Positions 24,216 through 34,857 are shown, numbered from the stretch's first letter. The stretch: DNA of 64,000 nt from Pyxicephalus adspersus (GCF_032062135.1 NC_092861.1:139503964-139567963); one strand, 5' to 3'. The notes: a model not told the origin generated them from the sequence alone. Numbers and translations: made by a program.

Positions 24216-25690
24216 GTCTGCGTCCACTACTTCCTGAGGTCATGCACACCCCTTATGGATTTATTTTTCCTTCTCAACACTCTTATCAGTTCAGCACATT
24301 CTTTATTTTTTCAAATTGTGCTCAATACTAGCTTGCAAGCTATGAGGTATGCTTGTTTCTTTATCAACTAACTTTACCAACTAAAATATCAGAGGAATTA
24401 CACTAAAGGGACTAATGAGTATTATTGTCTGTAGCCATGAAACTCAACTCAGCTGCATTATGTAAACCTTTCTGAGAAAACACACTTGCAGCTAAGGTGT
24501 TTCCCAGCCTGCTAATTGTCTTCCATCCATGTAGGGATTTCATCTTTATTCCCTGTGCAAGGCTACAGGTGAGAGTGTTTGTTATTTAGTAATTTCATCA
24601 GCTACGCGCCTTAGAACTGTATGCTTTTTTATAATGTTTATCTTTAAAGCCATGAAACCAGAATACCATAATTTGGTTTAAATATTTTCCTATATATTCT
24701 TCTGAATTCTCATTTGCTTACAATTAAGGGAAATATGTGTTAAAGATAAAAAATAACAACAGACACGTAAATAAAGGAAAAGTAAAACCAGCTTCTTAGT
24801 CCTGTGCCCTAATGTGATACTATGTGAAAAAGTCCATGCTCCCTTATATATATCAAAATATGGGGATGATAAAGGTGCTTTAGGGTAGGTTTAGACCTAC
24901 CTTGGGATCTCGCATGGCTTCCAGTGGCTGGCACTCTGCCGGCCGCCTTATCACATGCACTGCTAAAAGAACCAGTGCTTGCACATTTGAAGGGGCAGCA
25001 GGTATAATATAAGCCTTTATGGCCATAAAACTTTTGTACAAATGTTTAGGCATTTATAAAAGCATATTGAACCAAGCTATGTGGCAATGCAGATGTAAAA
25101 TAAGAGAAAATGCACGTTACCACCCTAAACGCCCTACAAACCCCCATACATACTTGAAATGCTGGAAAAATCCCATTCTTTTCAATAAGGATGTTCAGAG
25201 CATCTAAAGGTGTTTCCAAGCTTTTTTGGGCATTTTTGTTGGACAATTTTGGACAGTTTAACATTGTTCAAACTTTGGCCGCTGCTTCTTTTCTATTTGC
25301 AGGCTAACATGGAAACACCCCAAAATACCTTGGTATGAACTGGTTTATTGGAATGATTTGAAACAAACATTTAATGCTGCATTTAAACACTGGGAAAATA
25401 ATGCATATGGACATAGCCTTTTAGTGTATGCTCTGCAACAACTCGCTTTCTTCCAACCAGAACCTGCCTGCATCGCATGGAGAAGCAACACAGAGACAGT
25501 CATGACATCACCGGGTCTAAAATAAAACGGAAAGCGGAAAGGTTTTATTTAAAATTTTGTATATACCTTTATTGAGAGGGGAAAGAGGACCCAAAATATA
25601 AGCAGAATAAACTTGATTGCTAACTTCAGCTGGGTCTTTTTAAGGATGTCAGATGGTCAGACCCATCTGCTTGCCAGTTTTGCATTATAG
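24216..25690. other. Intergenic sequence, no gene seen
   Basis: No coding signature. A GC-richer patch at 24895-24960 may be part of an old MITE, but no inverted end could be paired convincingly. Confidence 0.4.
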
Positions 25691-25691
25691 C

Positions 25692-26148
25692 ACTCTGGTC
25701 TTTGCAGCACTACAGTCCCATCTGGACCAGGACACTGGTCCAGATGGAAAGGACTATCTGCATGTCCTTTCTCCTTTTGCTTACATGGGTTTCATCTGGG
25801 CATTCTGGCTTCCTGCCACAACCCCAGAAACATGCAGATAGATTCATTTCTTGGATTGTAAGCTCTAATGTTCAAGGTCCTCTCCTCCTTCTGTATCACT
25901 TTCTGTATTAATCTGTCATTTGCAACCCCTGTTTAATGTACAGCTCTGCGTAATATGTTGATGCTATATCAATACTATTTAATAATAATAATTTGCTTGC
26001 CCCCTAAAAATGATCTTAGACTGAGTTTATGACATATGACTATGGTAAGGACATTAGATTGTGAGCCCCTTTGATGGAAAGCTAGTGACATGACTATGGA
26101 CTTTGTAATTTATCAGGACTATAAATTCTATAAATACAAGATAATAAT
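25692..26148 (+). mobile_element. tRNA-headed SINE, copy 2, split by a LINE tail
   Basis: The first part (about 25692-25853) holds a degraded head with CTTTGCAGCACTACAGTCCC, then ACTATCTGCATG and AACATGCAGATAG. The second part (about 25991-26148) resumes with TGCTTGCCCCCTAAAAATGA, ACTGAGTTTATGACATATGA and CTAGTGACATGACTATGGAC. In the unsplit copy at 30265-30575 these segments are contiguous. The break holds a LINE tail (25854-25990), so the tail inserted after the SINE. Confidence 0.75.
25854..25990 (+). mobile_element. L2-clade LINE 3' tail inserted in a SINE
   Basis: Begins GGATTGTAAGCTCT, continues through GTCCTCTCCTCCTTCTGTAT, TCTGTCATTTGCAACCCCTG, TTTAATGTACAGC and GCGTAATATGTTG, and ends in (AAT)n. 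This is the standard tail also seen at 31636, 32893, 36843, 46136 and 46398. An ATTT word on both sides may be a short target duplication. Confidence 0.82.
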
Positions 26149-26350
26149 ACACCGGTCAACAAACATTTTCTTGCCAATCAGATAAAAGTCATTTTGGTTT
26201 ATGTTTGATGCACAGATTCTAAATAGGGTATGGGTTTTGTTAGATTGGCTCTAGTTTTTGAAAAAAAAGACCTCACTAATAACCTCATAGAAAACTAATG
26301 AAACATTAAAATTAAGCAAAATTAAACTAGATATACCTACGTATACAAAA
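26149..26350. other. Flank of the uncharacterised transposon-like ORF
   Basis: Between the SINE tail and the decayed ORF lies AT-rich sequence starting CACCGGTCAACAAACATTTT. It may be the non-coding 3' end of the mobile element that carries the ORF, since the SINE stops exactly where it starts. No paired terminus is visible. Confidence 0.35.
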
Positions 26351-27236
26351 TTAAATTTTTGAAATACTCCATTTGTATGATTTCCTTTTATGCTGATGAT
26401 CAGGACATTGACATTGATCAGGACATTGAAGGCTCCAGCAGTGTTCTGCCATCATGTGTCTATCCCATCTGTCCTGATACCTTTCTTCCATCACCTTTAT
26501 ACCTTGATGGAACCTCTCCCCTTGTTCCTCACTGAAATCGCCAAGGTTTTCTGGAACCTTTTACAAATGGCTATGGAGATAGTGTACCTTTATGCTCAAA
26601 GTAGCACCCAAATTTTTTAAGATTGAGAGCAAGTTTTGTAGCAGTTCTTCATAATTTTGTGCTTTATGGTTACCTAAGAAGTTCTTGACAACCATGACAT
26701 AGCTGTGCCAGGCAGAAGCTTTAAAATCAGTAATGTAACTTATGAAATTTGAATCATTTATCAGTTTTCCAATCTAGGGTCCATCAAAGATTCCTGCTTT
26801 TAATTTTTCAGTACTCAATCCAGGGAAGAATCTACAAATGTATTTGAAGGAATTACCATCCTTGTTCAGAGCTCTAACAAATTGCTTCATTAATCCCAAC
26901 TTTATGTGTAGTGGAGGGAGAATGATTTTTTCTTTGTCAACCATTGGCTGGTTAATGATGTTTGCTGCACATTTTTTCATGTTTTCCCTTGGAGGCCATG
27001 TCACTTGTTTCCAGTGATTCTGCTTTGCTCTACTATCTCACAAGCAGATGAAACATGGGTACTTTGTGTATCCACTTTGCTGTCCAAGTAGGAAGTTCTC
27101 CATTTTTAAATTAACACATATGGACCATTGCTGTTCATGATAGCAAAGCTTTTGTAAGACCATTTGGACATTTTCATATTCTTATTTAAGTTTTGTTGAG
27201 TGACGAGTTGGAATTGATGCATAGCAGTTGTTATTT
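26351..27236 (-). pseudogene. Decayed ORF of a widespread uncharacterised, probably mobile-element-borne family
   Basis: Read on the minus strand, from about 27236 down to a stop at 26351-26353, the sequence encodes about 290 residues with several in-frame stops and small shifts. Segments in order include YENVQMVLQKLCYHEQQWSI, LLGQQSGYTKYPCFIC (a CxxC pair), TWPPRENM, ILPPLHIKLGLMKQFVRAL, a GIFDGP turn, VVKNFLGNHKAQNYEELLQN, HSHL and EEQGERFHQGIKVMEERYQD. I recognise these as a repetitive 'uncharacterised protein' family found in insects, cnidarians, fish and frogs, but I cannot name a function. One TGA sits where the family has Trp after the CxxC pair. A short tandem duplication near the C-terminus gives a repeated CPDQ. 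The N-terminal side ends at a hAT fragment. Confidence 0.72.
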
Positions 27237-27277
27237 CAAACTTTGAGTGTCTATGAAAAGCCGCCAGTCTTCTGCTC

Positions 27278-27377
27278 GGTATTCTGGCACTCCCATATGG
27301 GCTAGTAGTGGGAGAGTGAGCGGGTTCTGGTATCATGACATCACTCTAGGGGAAGTTTCTTTACCTTTGAGTGACAC
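27278..27377 (+). mobile_element. hAT-like element fragment (family of 9524-9845)
   Basis: Matches 9638-9770: CTCCCATAYGG, GGGAGAGT, GCGGGTTCTGG, TCATGACATCACT, GGGGAAGTTTCTT and a final TTTGAGTGACAC. Termini are missing. It abuts the upstream end of the decayed ORF on the left and a hairpin MITE on the right. Confidence 0.7.
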
Positions 27378-27380
27378 AGG

Positions 27381-27445
27381 CAGGGGTGTAGTGGGGTGGG
27401 CACGTTTACCATGCCCCCTCTTCTTTTTTTATGACTACACCCCTG
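27381..27445. mobile_element. 65-bp hairpin MITE, copy 1
   Basis: Begins CAGGGGTGTAGT and ends with the perfect complement ACTACACCCCTG. The interior reads GGGGTGGGCACG..TGCCCCCTCT. The copy at 38440-38502 is the same sequence in the opposite orientation. CAGGGG termini would suit a hAT element, but no clear 8-bp duplication is visible here. Confidence 0.8.
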
Positions 27446-27446
27446 A

Positions 27447-28135
27447 TTTAGATGATGCTAAATTAGTACTAAGAGTGCCATGGAAATATTGTTCTGGCCA
27501 TTACACCATCACCACTTGCCTAAACTGGTAATACAAGGCAGGATGGATGCATTCTTTCATGTAGTCATTGTCTAGACCCTATTATCAGAATTTCTAAGCA
27601 GAAATAGAGACTCGTTATACCTGCACTTGTAGCCTCTGATGCTTGATCTTAGCTGAAAAAAGTAACACTTGTTGTCTCCTGCTGCTGTAGCCCATCTGCT
27701 TCAAGGTTAGACATGTTGCACTTGCCGAGATGATTTTTTGCATACCTCAGTTGCAACAATAGTTATTTGAGTTACTGTTGCCTTTTTATCTACTTGAACC
27801 AGTTGGGCCATTTTACTCTGACCTGCATCAAAAATACTTTTTTCCCTGCTCACGGGATATTTCATTTTTTTCTTTATTCTTTGTAAATCTTATAGATGGC
27901 TGTGTGTTAGAAATTCCAGCAGATCGAAAGTTTCTGAATTACTGAGACCAGCCAGCCTGGCACCAACAGCCATACCGTTGTTCAAAGTCACCTAAATCCC
28001 TTACCCTAGTCTGATGCTCAATTACAACTTCAGCAGATTATCTTGACAATGTCTGCATTGACTTCCATGGCGTCCATGTGATTTATCTAAGCAGATGAAC
28101 AGGTGTACCTATAAAAATGGCTAAAGAGTGTATAT
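27447..28135 (-). pseudogene. Tc1-like transposon relic with 5' terminus and part of the transposase
   Basis: On the minus strand the element starts at about 28135 with a terminus near TATACACTC, followed by TTATAGGTACACCTGTTC, the end of a Tc1-like family common in fish and frogs. Transposase pieces follow in shifting frames: GDLGDFE, KMAQLVQVDKKATVTQIT, FLLRNSDNRV and HPSCLV..GDGVMARTIFPWHS. The expected SDE motif and second aspartate are not recoverable and many stops intervene. Similarity stops near 27450 next to the 65-bp hairpin MITE, so the 3' half is missing. Confidence 0.8.
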
Positions 28136-28903
28136 ACTATATACAAATCTATTTATACGGTATATATATTTCAGTATCATCCTAGGCTGCTTTTTCCAGA
28201 TATGGTGTACAGAAAACCCTCTCCTTTTATTATCCCTAATCCATAGGTAGGAAGTATTCTGAAATCCACAGCACATTAGCAGTACATTACTTGCATTATT
28301 TGTGTCATCTTTATCTGCCTAGAGTTCAGCTTTAATCATTGGAAACAGACGTAAAAGATGCAACTGTACCCGCTAATGTTGTGCTGACTCTTTGAGCACA
28401 ATGATGAAAAAGAAAAAATGAAAAGGAAAAAAACAACCCAAAGCACTTGTCTGCTTTTATTACAGGGCCAGCTCTGGAAGCAGCTGTTACTCCCTGGAGA
28501 AAAGCACAAATACCATTATTGTATTTACTAATGCTCTCTGCTTGTTGACCAAAAGAAAAGAGGTTGGAGAATCCAACAACAATGACACGTCTCACTGAGT
28601 TAATGAGATTGCAGATAACATTTAGAAAGATTATTAGAACTGAATAAATTTAGGTTATTTTAACAAAAACAAAAGCAGAACCCTAGATGTTACCTGCAGC
28701 AGCATTGCACCTTTTATGTCCAAATGCCAAATAGTTATGCATAGTAATGCTACAGCACTTTCTGCCCCCAAACATTTCTTTTGACCCATTACTATGATAT
28801 GCTGCATCAACCAAAAGTAATGTGTAAGCCAGGTACTATTTGACACCACCAAGAAGAAATGGCCATTATATAGGCAGAGCATAAAAGCTGCAATCTGCTT
28901 CAG
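28136..28903. other. Intergenic sequence, no gene seen
   Basis: No feature recognised up to gap 2. A short AGAGTTCAGCTTTAA word at 28321 resembles a TTAAAGC..AAC-type MITE end, but no partner was found. Confidence 0.4.
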
Positions 28904-29207
28904 NNNNNNNNNNNNNNNNNNNNNNNNNNNNNNNNNNNNNNNNNNNNNNNNNNNNNNNNNNNNNNNNNNNNNNNNNNNNNNNNNNNNNNNNNNNNNNNNN
29001 NNNNNNNNNNNNNNNNNNNNNNNNNNNNNNNNNNNNNNNNNNNNNNNNNNNNNNNNNNNNNNNNNNNNNNNNNNNNNNNNNNNNNNNNNNNNNNNNNNNN
29101 NNNNNNNNNNNNNNNNNNNNNNNNNNNNNNNNNNNNNNNNNNNNNNNNNNNNNNNNNNNNNNNNNNNNNNNNNNNNNNNNNNNNNNNNNNNNNNNNNNNN
29201 NNNNNNN
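28904..29207. other. Assembly gap (304 N)
   Basis: A run of N followed by a T homopolymer (29208-29220), again suggesting a simple-sequence break. Confidence 1.
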
Positions 29208-29237
29208 TTTTTTTTTTTTTGGTTTAAGTAATTCTAA

Positions 29238-29653
29238 GGCTACATACACACGTGCAATAATTATCGTTGGAAACCATTGATTAATGACTGATCATTCGAT
29301 AATCGTTAACAAAAAAAGTGAACAACGCCAGGCCAACGGCAATGATGAACGAGGAATGTTTCCTAAAATGAACGATCATCCGAGCGGTTCTGGTTGGGTG
29401 ATGATCGTTCGCTATCTATTGTGTGTACGGTCGTTCAGTGATTGTGGATTTTTCTGCGGCACACTTTCTCCGGTACACGTCACTTCCTGCATCGTGCAAA
29501 TGATGGTATCTAGTGTGTGTACATTATTGGTAGATTAGGTAGGTAGGTATGTATATTTTATATATTTTTTATATTGAATAATCATGAATAATCGTTGATC
29601 GGTCCTTAATCGTTCATTTTCCAGCGATAATTATTGCACGTGTGTACGTGGCC
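29238..29653. mobile_element. Harbinger-type MITE, complete, TAA target duplication
   Basis: The left terminus GGCTACATACACACGTGCAA (extended by TAATTATCG) is matched at the right by its complement, with two mismatches in about 35 bp. TAA flanks both ends (29235-29237 and 29654-29656), a TWA duplication diagnostic of the PIF/Harbinger superfamily. The 416-bp interior has repeated CGTT/AACG words and no transposase. The 84-codon frame at 29284-29538 lies inside it. A degraded relative starts at 35515. Confidence 0.87.
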
Positions 29654-29656
29654 TAA

Positions 29657-30264
29657 GCCCTCCTCAAATAAATAAATAACACATTTGTTAGTTTGTTCTG
29701 GAAATCCTGAAAATTATCTCTTTGCACCTTCTAGCAATAAATGCCATTGGGCAAGGGTGGTATTCTACTTCCCCTTACCATCTGCATGAATTTATGCCCT
29801 AATGTCATCCCTATTGCCCATAACATCCCAAATGTTAAAAAAAATAGTAGCTGTGTATGATCCGCTCTCCATTTCGAATCATTATAGGAAACAGTGACTG
29901 GGGCAGTCTGTTTCCTGTTGGCTTTCAGTGATTTCAAAAGAGGGACGGGCACAGACAACAAACTAATATGGATGTCCTGCTTAGGATGACATTTTTCCCA
30001 GCTTCAGATATAAATGCTTAACAAATATTTGCTTGCAGATTTCAGACTAGTTACAGGATAAGTGCACCTGATTTATCAGCCACAGATCTACAGCTACCCC
30101 ATGACACTAAACTTTGAAAGAAATGAGAAAGTTTTCATAAGTGGTGGCTGATGGTGGCAGACAGTGGCTGGCGTTCGCAATAGATGTTACATTCTACTAC
30201 TTGCAGGCTTGGGCAAACGATTGTCTATTTCACCCAATGTGAGAAAATGGATATTCCTATTCCT
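29657..30264. other. Intergenic sequence, no gene seen
   Basis: No recognisable feature; frames here are short and unremarkable. Confidence 0.4.
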
Positions 30265-30575
30265 AGTGGTTAGTGCTCAGGCCTTTGCAGCGCTAGGTCC
30301 CAGGTTTTACTATCAGCTAGGACATTATCTGCATGGAGTTTGCAGGTTCTCCCTGTGTTTGCTTGGGTTTCCTCCCACATAGCAAAAACATGCAGTAAGG
30401 TTAATTGGCTTCCCCCAAAAAATTGACCTTAGACTGTATTAATGACATATGACTATGGTAGGGACATTAGATTGTGAGTACAGTTAGTGACATAACTATG
30501 GACTATGTACAGCGCTGCATAATATATTGGCACTAAGTAAATACTGTGTAATAATAATAATAATAATAATAATTC
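30265..30575 (+). mobile_element. tRNA-headed SINE, copy 3 (most complete 3' part)
   Basis: Starts in the box A region (AGTGGTTAGTGCTC), continues TTTGCAGCGCTAGGTCCCAG, CTGCATGGAGTTTGCAGGTT, GGGTTTCCTCCCACATAG, AACATGCAGTAAGGTTAATT, TTGACCTTAGACTG, ATGACATATGACTATGGTAG and CAGCGCTGCATAATATATTG, and ends in (AAT)n. The terminal CAGCGCTG..AATAT..TGG module is nearly identical to the LINE tail, which ties this SINE to that LINE. Confidence 0.85.
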
Positions 30576-31635
30576 CAATGAACTGCCAGGAGGCTGCAAT
30601 TTAATATGATTTTCAAGCAATTGTCCATATGAACTGGCCCATAAAGATCTGAACCCAAAGAAACCAATATTACCAATAATAAACAAATATTATGGATTTT
30701 GCTTCTGATCCAGATTTTTAATTAGATCTTCAACTAAAGCTTATCTTTAATCTCCCATAACTGTATTTGTGTTATTTAAATCCCAAATATTCTTCTTGTG
30801 TATGTCTGTGCTATCGGCTCTCTAATTATTATCCTAACCTCTTTTTCATTTTTAAAGGTCAGTATTTTTCTATGTCGGCTAGAACATCTGTGACAGTCTC
30901 CCAACCTGTAAAATATTCATAACACTCCTGGTAACTGCAGTTTCAAAACATTAAAGCTGAACCTAAAGACATAAATGAAAACAGCTTTGTAATTAATAAC
31001 ACATCATTAAAGGTATTCTCATTGTTACCATCAACATTCGACTTGGTATCTGCATCTTGTAGTTACTGCAGCAAAGGGGGAAAGGAGAAACGGCACAGGG
31101 AGCCAATCAGGTGCAGTGCATGGTCAATGCTCATGAGAGATGAGCTCATTGCTGTGCTGCTTCTCTCTTCACTGTCCAATCACATGGTGGAGGTGGGGAG
31201 GAGACCTGTAAGCAAAAGTAAAATTGCAGAGGAGAAAAATGAGGTTGTTGCTGTTACTAGACATTGATGTGCTGTGTGTTAAAGCTGTGTATATCTCAGT
31301 GCTGGATAGGCAGAATTGCAAGTCCTTTGGAAGGTAAATAGCCATGAATAGGCAGGGTAGATACTGGAGCCATGAAAGTCCTTTGACAGATTTTTAAAGC
31401 AAATGACAGACAGAAATGGAGTCAATAGACACAGACAAACCAAGTCCTGATTCCAGGCAGATGAATAGCACTGGTCGAAGGCCTATGATAAAATAGGAGC
31501 ATACAAGGTAGCTACAAGCGCAGCCAAAATAATACACCAAACAAATCCAAGGCAATCAGACAAAAATCATAGACAAACCTCTATCCTGGGAATGAGCAAA
31601 CAAATAAACCTGTGGATTGAGCAAATGTACCAGCA
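30576..31635. other. Intergenic sequence, no gene seen
   Basis: A TTAAAGCTGAACCTAAAG word at 30953 resembles a MITE end, but no matching right end was found. The moderately GC-rich stretch 31030-31210 has no recognisable coding content. Confidence 0.4.
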
Positions 31636-31772
31636 TGTATCTCCCCTCCTATTGTCCGTTACTTCCCCCACCTCCTAGATTGTAAGCTCTTCGGGGCAGA
31701 ATAATGAAGGCGTAATATGTTGGCAGTATAAAGATCCTGTTTATTATTATTAATTATAATAATAATAATAAT
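31636..31772 (+). mobile_element. L2-clade LINE 3' end, internally deleted
   Basis: TATCTCCC..TCCTATTGT..TTCCCCCACCTCCTAGATTG matches the end of the LINE body at 55431-55483 and then runs into the tail (TAAGCTCTTCGGGGCAGAAT, GCGTAATATGTTGGC, GATCCTGTTTATTATTATT). About 80 bp of the usual tail, between GGGGCAG and GCGTAATATG, is missing. This copy physically joins LINE body and tail sequence. Confidence 0.85.
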
Positions 31773-32402
31773 GTAGGTGAACTCTTCTTGAATCGTGCAG
31801 GTGTGCATGGATCTTAGCTGCAGTAGCAAGTAATAACCAGCAGATGGCGAAGGCTCAGGGCTGATTGTTGCATTGTGTATGGAATATTTATTACTATTAC
31901 TGTAGCTATTTCTATATTAGTACATTGTTTGTGTTGATACATTGCCTGATATAATTTAGATTGTGTTTTTTTTAAACCAGAATTTTGATTTAAAGTAGTT
32001 CTCAGAAAAAGAACAACCCTTTTCTAGCCAAATGTTATTGGAATTTAGGGAGTACTATTGTCACTTACTTCTGGTTTTTTAATATGGAGATATGCCTTGT
32101 ATAGAAATGACTATAGGAAAGAGGTTTTGCCGTGTAATAACTTGGTCAGTGATTTTGTTTTAATAAACAACACTAAACCCCCATAAGATGTTATGGTTTT
32201 TTCACAAGTCATGAAACTCGCAATACTGGTATAATCCATTCAGCTGGATGGGCATATTTGATCTTTATACAGACTTACAAACTGGTTGATCCAATAAAAA
32301 CTAAATAATGATACTTGTCCTCACTTATTAATGTGGCAACTTGTGCATTGATATCATGCATGGGAGTTGTCACCTGTGGACAGGGATGTCATGGACTGGG
32401 CT
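31773..32402. other. Intergenic sequence, no gene seen
   Basis: Nothing recognised. Confidence 0.4.
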
Positions 32403-32850
32403 GCCATTTATTGGTAAAGTGGAATTAAATGTAAAAAATAAAATATTGGCACCAGGTAGGTAATGTATTTCAGAAGGGACAGGTAAGGTCTATTGTGCAG
32501 CAAAAAATCCCAAATAACATTACCTACCTGATTGTAATGTTTCATTTATTTTCATCCATCCTTCTCTATTTCAGGCACCCCCGTCTTTTACTGCTCCTTT
32601 TCCAGGTATCTGATCTTTGGCTATCTTGATTGGCCAGACTGGTAAAACGTAATTCCTGCGCATGCTCATGGGATGTTTGTAAACCTGGTAAATCCTAGCA
32701 TCCTGCATTGAGCTGTGACCGTAACAGAAGACTGCAAACAGGCAAGGTAAGAATGTGTTATTGCAGGAGGAACATCCCCGGTCCCTTCTGCAATAAAAAA
32801 TCTGCCAATTTGTAATTCTGAAATGCAGAACTGCAGCTCTAATCCCTGGC
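32403..32850. mobile_element. Possible relative of the TTAA-flanked MITE at 15500
   Basis: Shares TAAAGTGGAATTAAAT near the left, an ACAGGTAA..CATTACCTACCTG segment and a CCTGCGCATGCTCATGGG word with the element at 15500-15802. Ends are too diverged to set exactly. A 93-codon reverse frame (32571-32852) lies inside it and is not considered a gene. Confidence 0.42.
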
Positions 32851-32892
32851 AAAAATTATGGAATCACTACTCTTGGTGAATGATAACTTAGC

Positions 32893-32982
32893 TTTATTAT
32901 TATTATTATTAAACAGGATTTATATAGCGCCAACATATTACGCAGCGCTGTACATTAAATAGGGATTGCAAATGACAGGACC
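32893..32982 (-). mobile_element. L2-clade LINE 3' tail, short
   Basis: Reverse orientation: (TTA)n then AACAGGATTTATATAGCGCC, AACATATTACGCAGCGCTGT and ACATTAAATAGGGATTGCAA. It stops about 90 bp into the tail. Confidence 0.88.
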
Positions 32983-34303
32983 AGGCTGCAGTGGTAAGTA
33001 TCAGTTAGCAAATAGGGAAGGACCAAAGCTGTTTGCTATACCAGCTATGTATAAAAGACCATTTTAGAGAGAGATAAGTAATGGTAGTTTTGCATTTCTC
33101 TCAGCCAGATCAATTCACCGGGACAAATAAGACAGAATAAGATTTTAATCTGCTCAAGTTGGTGTTAAATACAGTGATGCAAATTTTTTTAAAAGTATAT
33201 TACCCAATGGCATTACTTATTACCCAACACCAAACCTCCAATTTCTGGTGCTTCCACCACCACAGCAAAGTTTCATAACAGCAGTTAAGCAAACTGGCTC
33301 AAGTTATTAATGTTTCAATAATAAATCTCAACTCTAGAACTAACTGACATGAGCATAACACTTTCCAAATACAGTTAAAAAATAAAACAAAATGTGTGTT
33401 TCTTATTTCTCTAAAAAATGGAGATAGAATATCACCTGATTGTTTAAATTAATTGGGTAAATTAATTAGTGACTAAATTTTAACCTAATTAATTCATCTC
33501 ACATTGAGTGTTAAAGGAAACAAATAGTGAATATTAGGAATCCTTTAAAAAGTTTTGAAGATGTTTTACTGTAATTTACTTATATGAGCTGTAGGAGAGG
33601 CATAGAAAGCCAAACAAAACTTGAATTCTGATCCAATGTGACCTTAGAGTTATGTTAAAAAATAAATCAGTTTGTTCTGCCTTTAGTGCCAGTGACTCAA
33701 TAGAATGTAGAATAGGCCTGACATAGAGCAAGCTCGAATCCAGGCAATTCATTTTGTTTTAGGGCCCCTGTAGGTGTAGCAGTTCTTGCAGCAAGCTATT
33801 AATAGCTTCATGTCACTGGATGTCCTCAGTCCTAAAACCTGTTTGTCATTAAAATTGTAGGACTGAGGACATACTATTAGTGCCGGCATCGAAAATCTGC
33901 ACCCAAGGAGATCATCAGGGCAGCACCTTGTACTCCCATATAATTCAACAGAGAGTGGAGCTGATAGAGGACGCAGAAGACCCTATGTTCACCTATGTTC
34001 ACCTCTGCAGGTATGCCTGTGCGGTTCATAGCTAAATGTCACCAAATGCAATTGCTGTATCCNTTTAGATTGTTTTTACTGGTCACTTAGGTCTCAATAA
34101 ATAGCAGTGTGCCAGTTGGCAAAGTTTAGGCAAAGAGTCAAGTAAAGTCAGGCCTAGAACACACAGAAAATGAACCAGAGTCTGATCTTGGGCATGACCT
34201 TGTCTTTAAAAAATTCTAAAATTCTTCATAAAAAATATATATAACGTGCAGTTCAAAAAGCTTCCAAAGAAATATAAAAAAAAAGTTAAAAATGTAAAAA
34301 AAA

Positions 34304-34309
<6 letters not shown>
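32983..34309. other. AT-rich intergenic sequence, no gene seen; one ambiguous base at 34063
   Basis: Nothing coding recognised. A single N at 34063 marks an unresolved base call. Confidence 0.45.

Positions 34310-34310
<1 letters not shown>

Positions 34311-34347
<37 letters not shown>
34311..34347. repeat. (TA)n microsatellite
   Basis: About 37 bp of pure TA. Reverse frames with poly-Tyr-Ile runs (34216-34546) are translations of this repeat. Confidence 0.92.
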
Positions 34348-34349
<2 letters not shown>

Positions 34350-34857
34350 CACATTTCAGTAACATTAGAGAATGTAATGTAAATAGTGAATGTTTTCCAA
34401 GCACACACTGAAATCTCCACAATGTGATTATGATAAAACATGATAAAAATAATATTTATGTTTACATTGAAAGGGAATGCATGATTCATCCTTTGAGGTT
34501 CAGGAATAAAACAACATTTTATTGTGATTGAAGGACGCATATACAAGATGTTTCATGCATTTCAGTGCACAGAATAAGACTCCCTTTAAAAGAGGAATGC
34601 AGCTGCTTTCAAGGTTAAAGACAACCGTGTCTAAATGAATGTATCATCAATACGGTACTAAGGTTAGAAGATTTCTGATATTTGTCAAATATAAACACAA
34701 ACATAAAACTAAATGTAATGAAAAAGCTAAAAGCAAAAAATAATGGTATGAAAAAAATAAACCTGATATTATAACAGTAATATTTTACTTTCAGTGGTTT
34801 TTTGTAATCGGCCCCATGTTTAGAGGTTAACAAAGTAGATTGCTTGGTGACTATTAT
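34348..34857. other. AT-rich sequence, no gene seen
   Basis: No shared repeat or coding signature. Confidence 0.4.

Noticed and set aside
29284..29538. 84-codon forward frame
   Set aside because: It lies entirely inside the non-autonomous Harbinger-type MITE.
34216..34546. Reverse frames with Tyr-Ile repeats
   Set aside because: They are translations of the (TA)n microsatellite.
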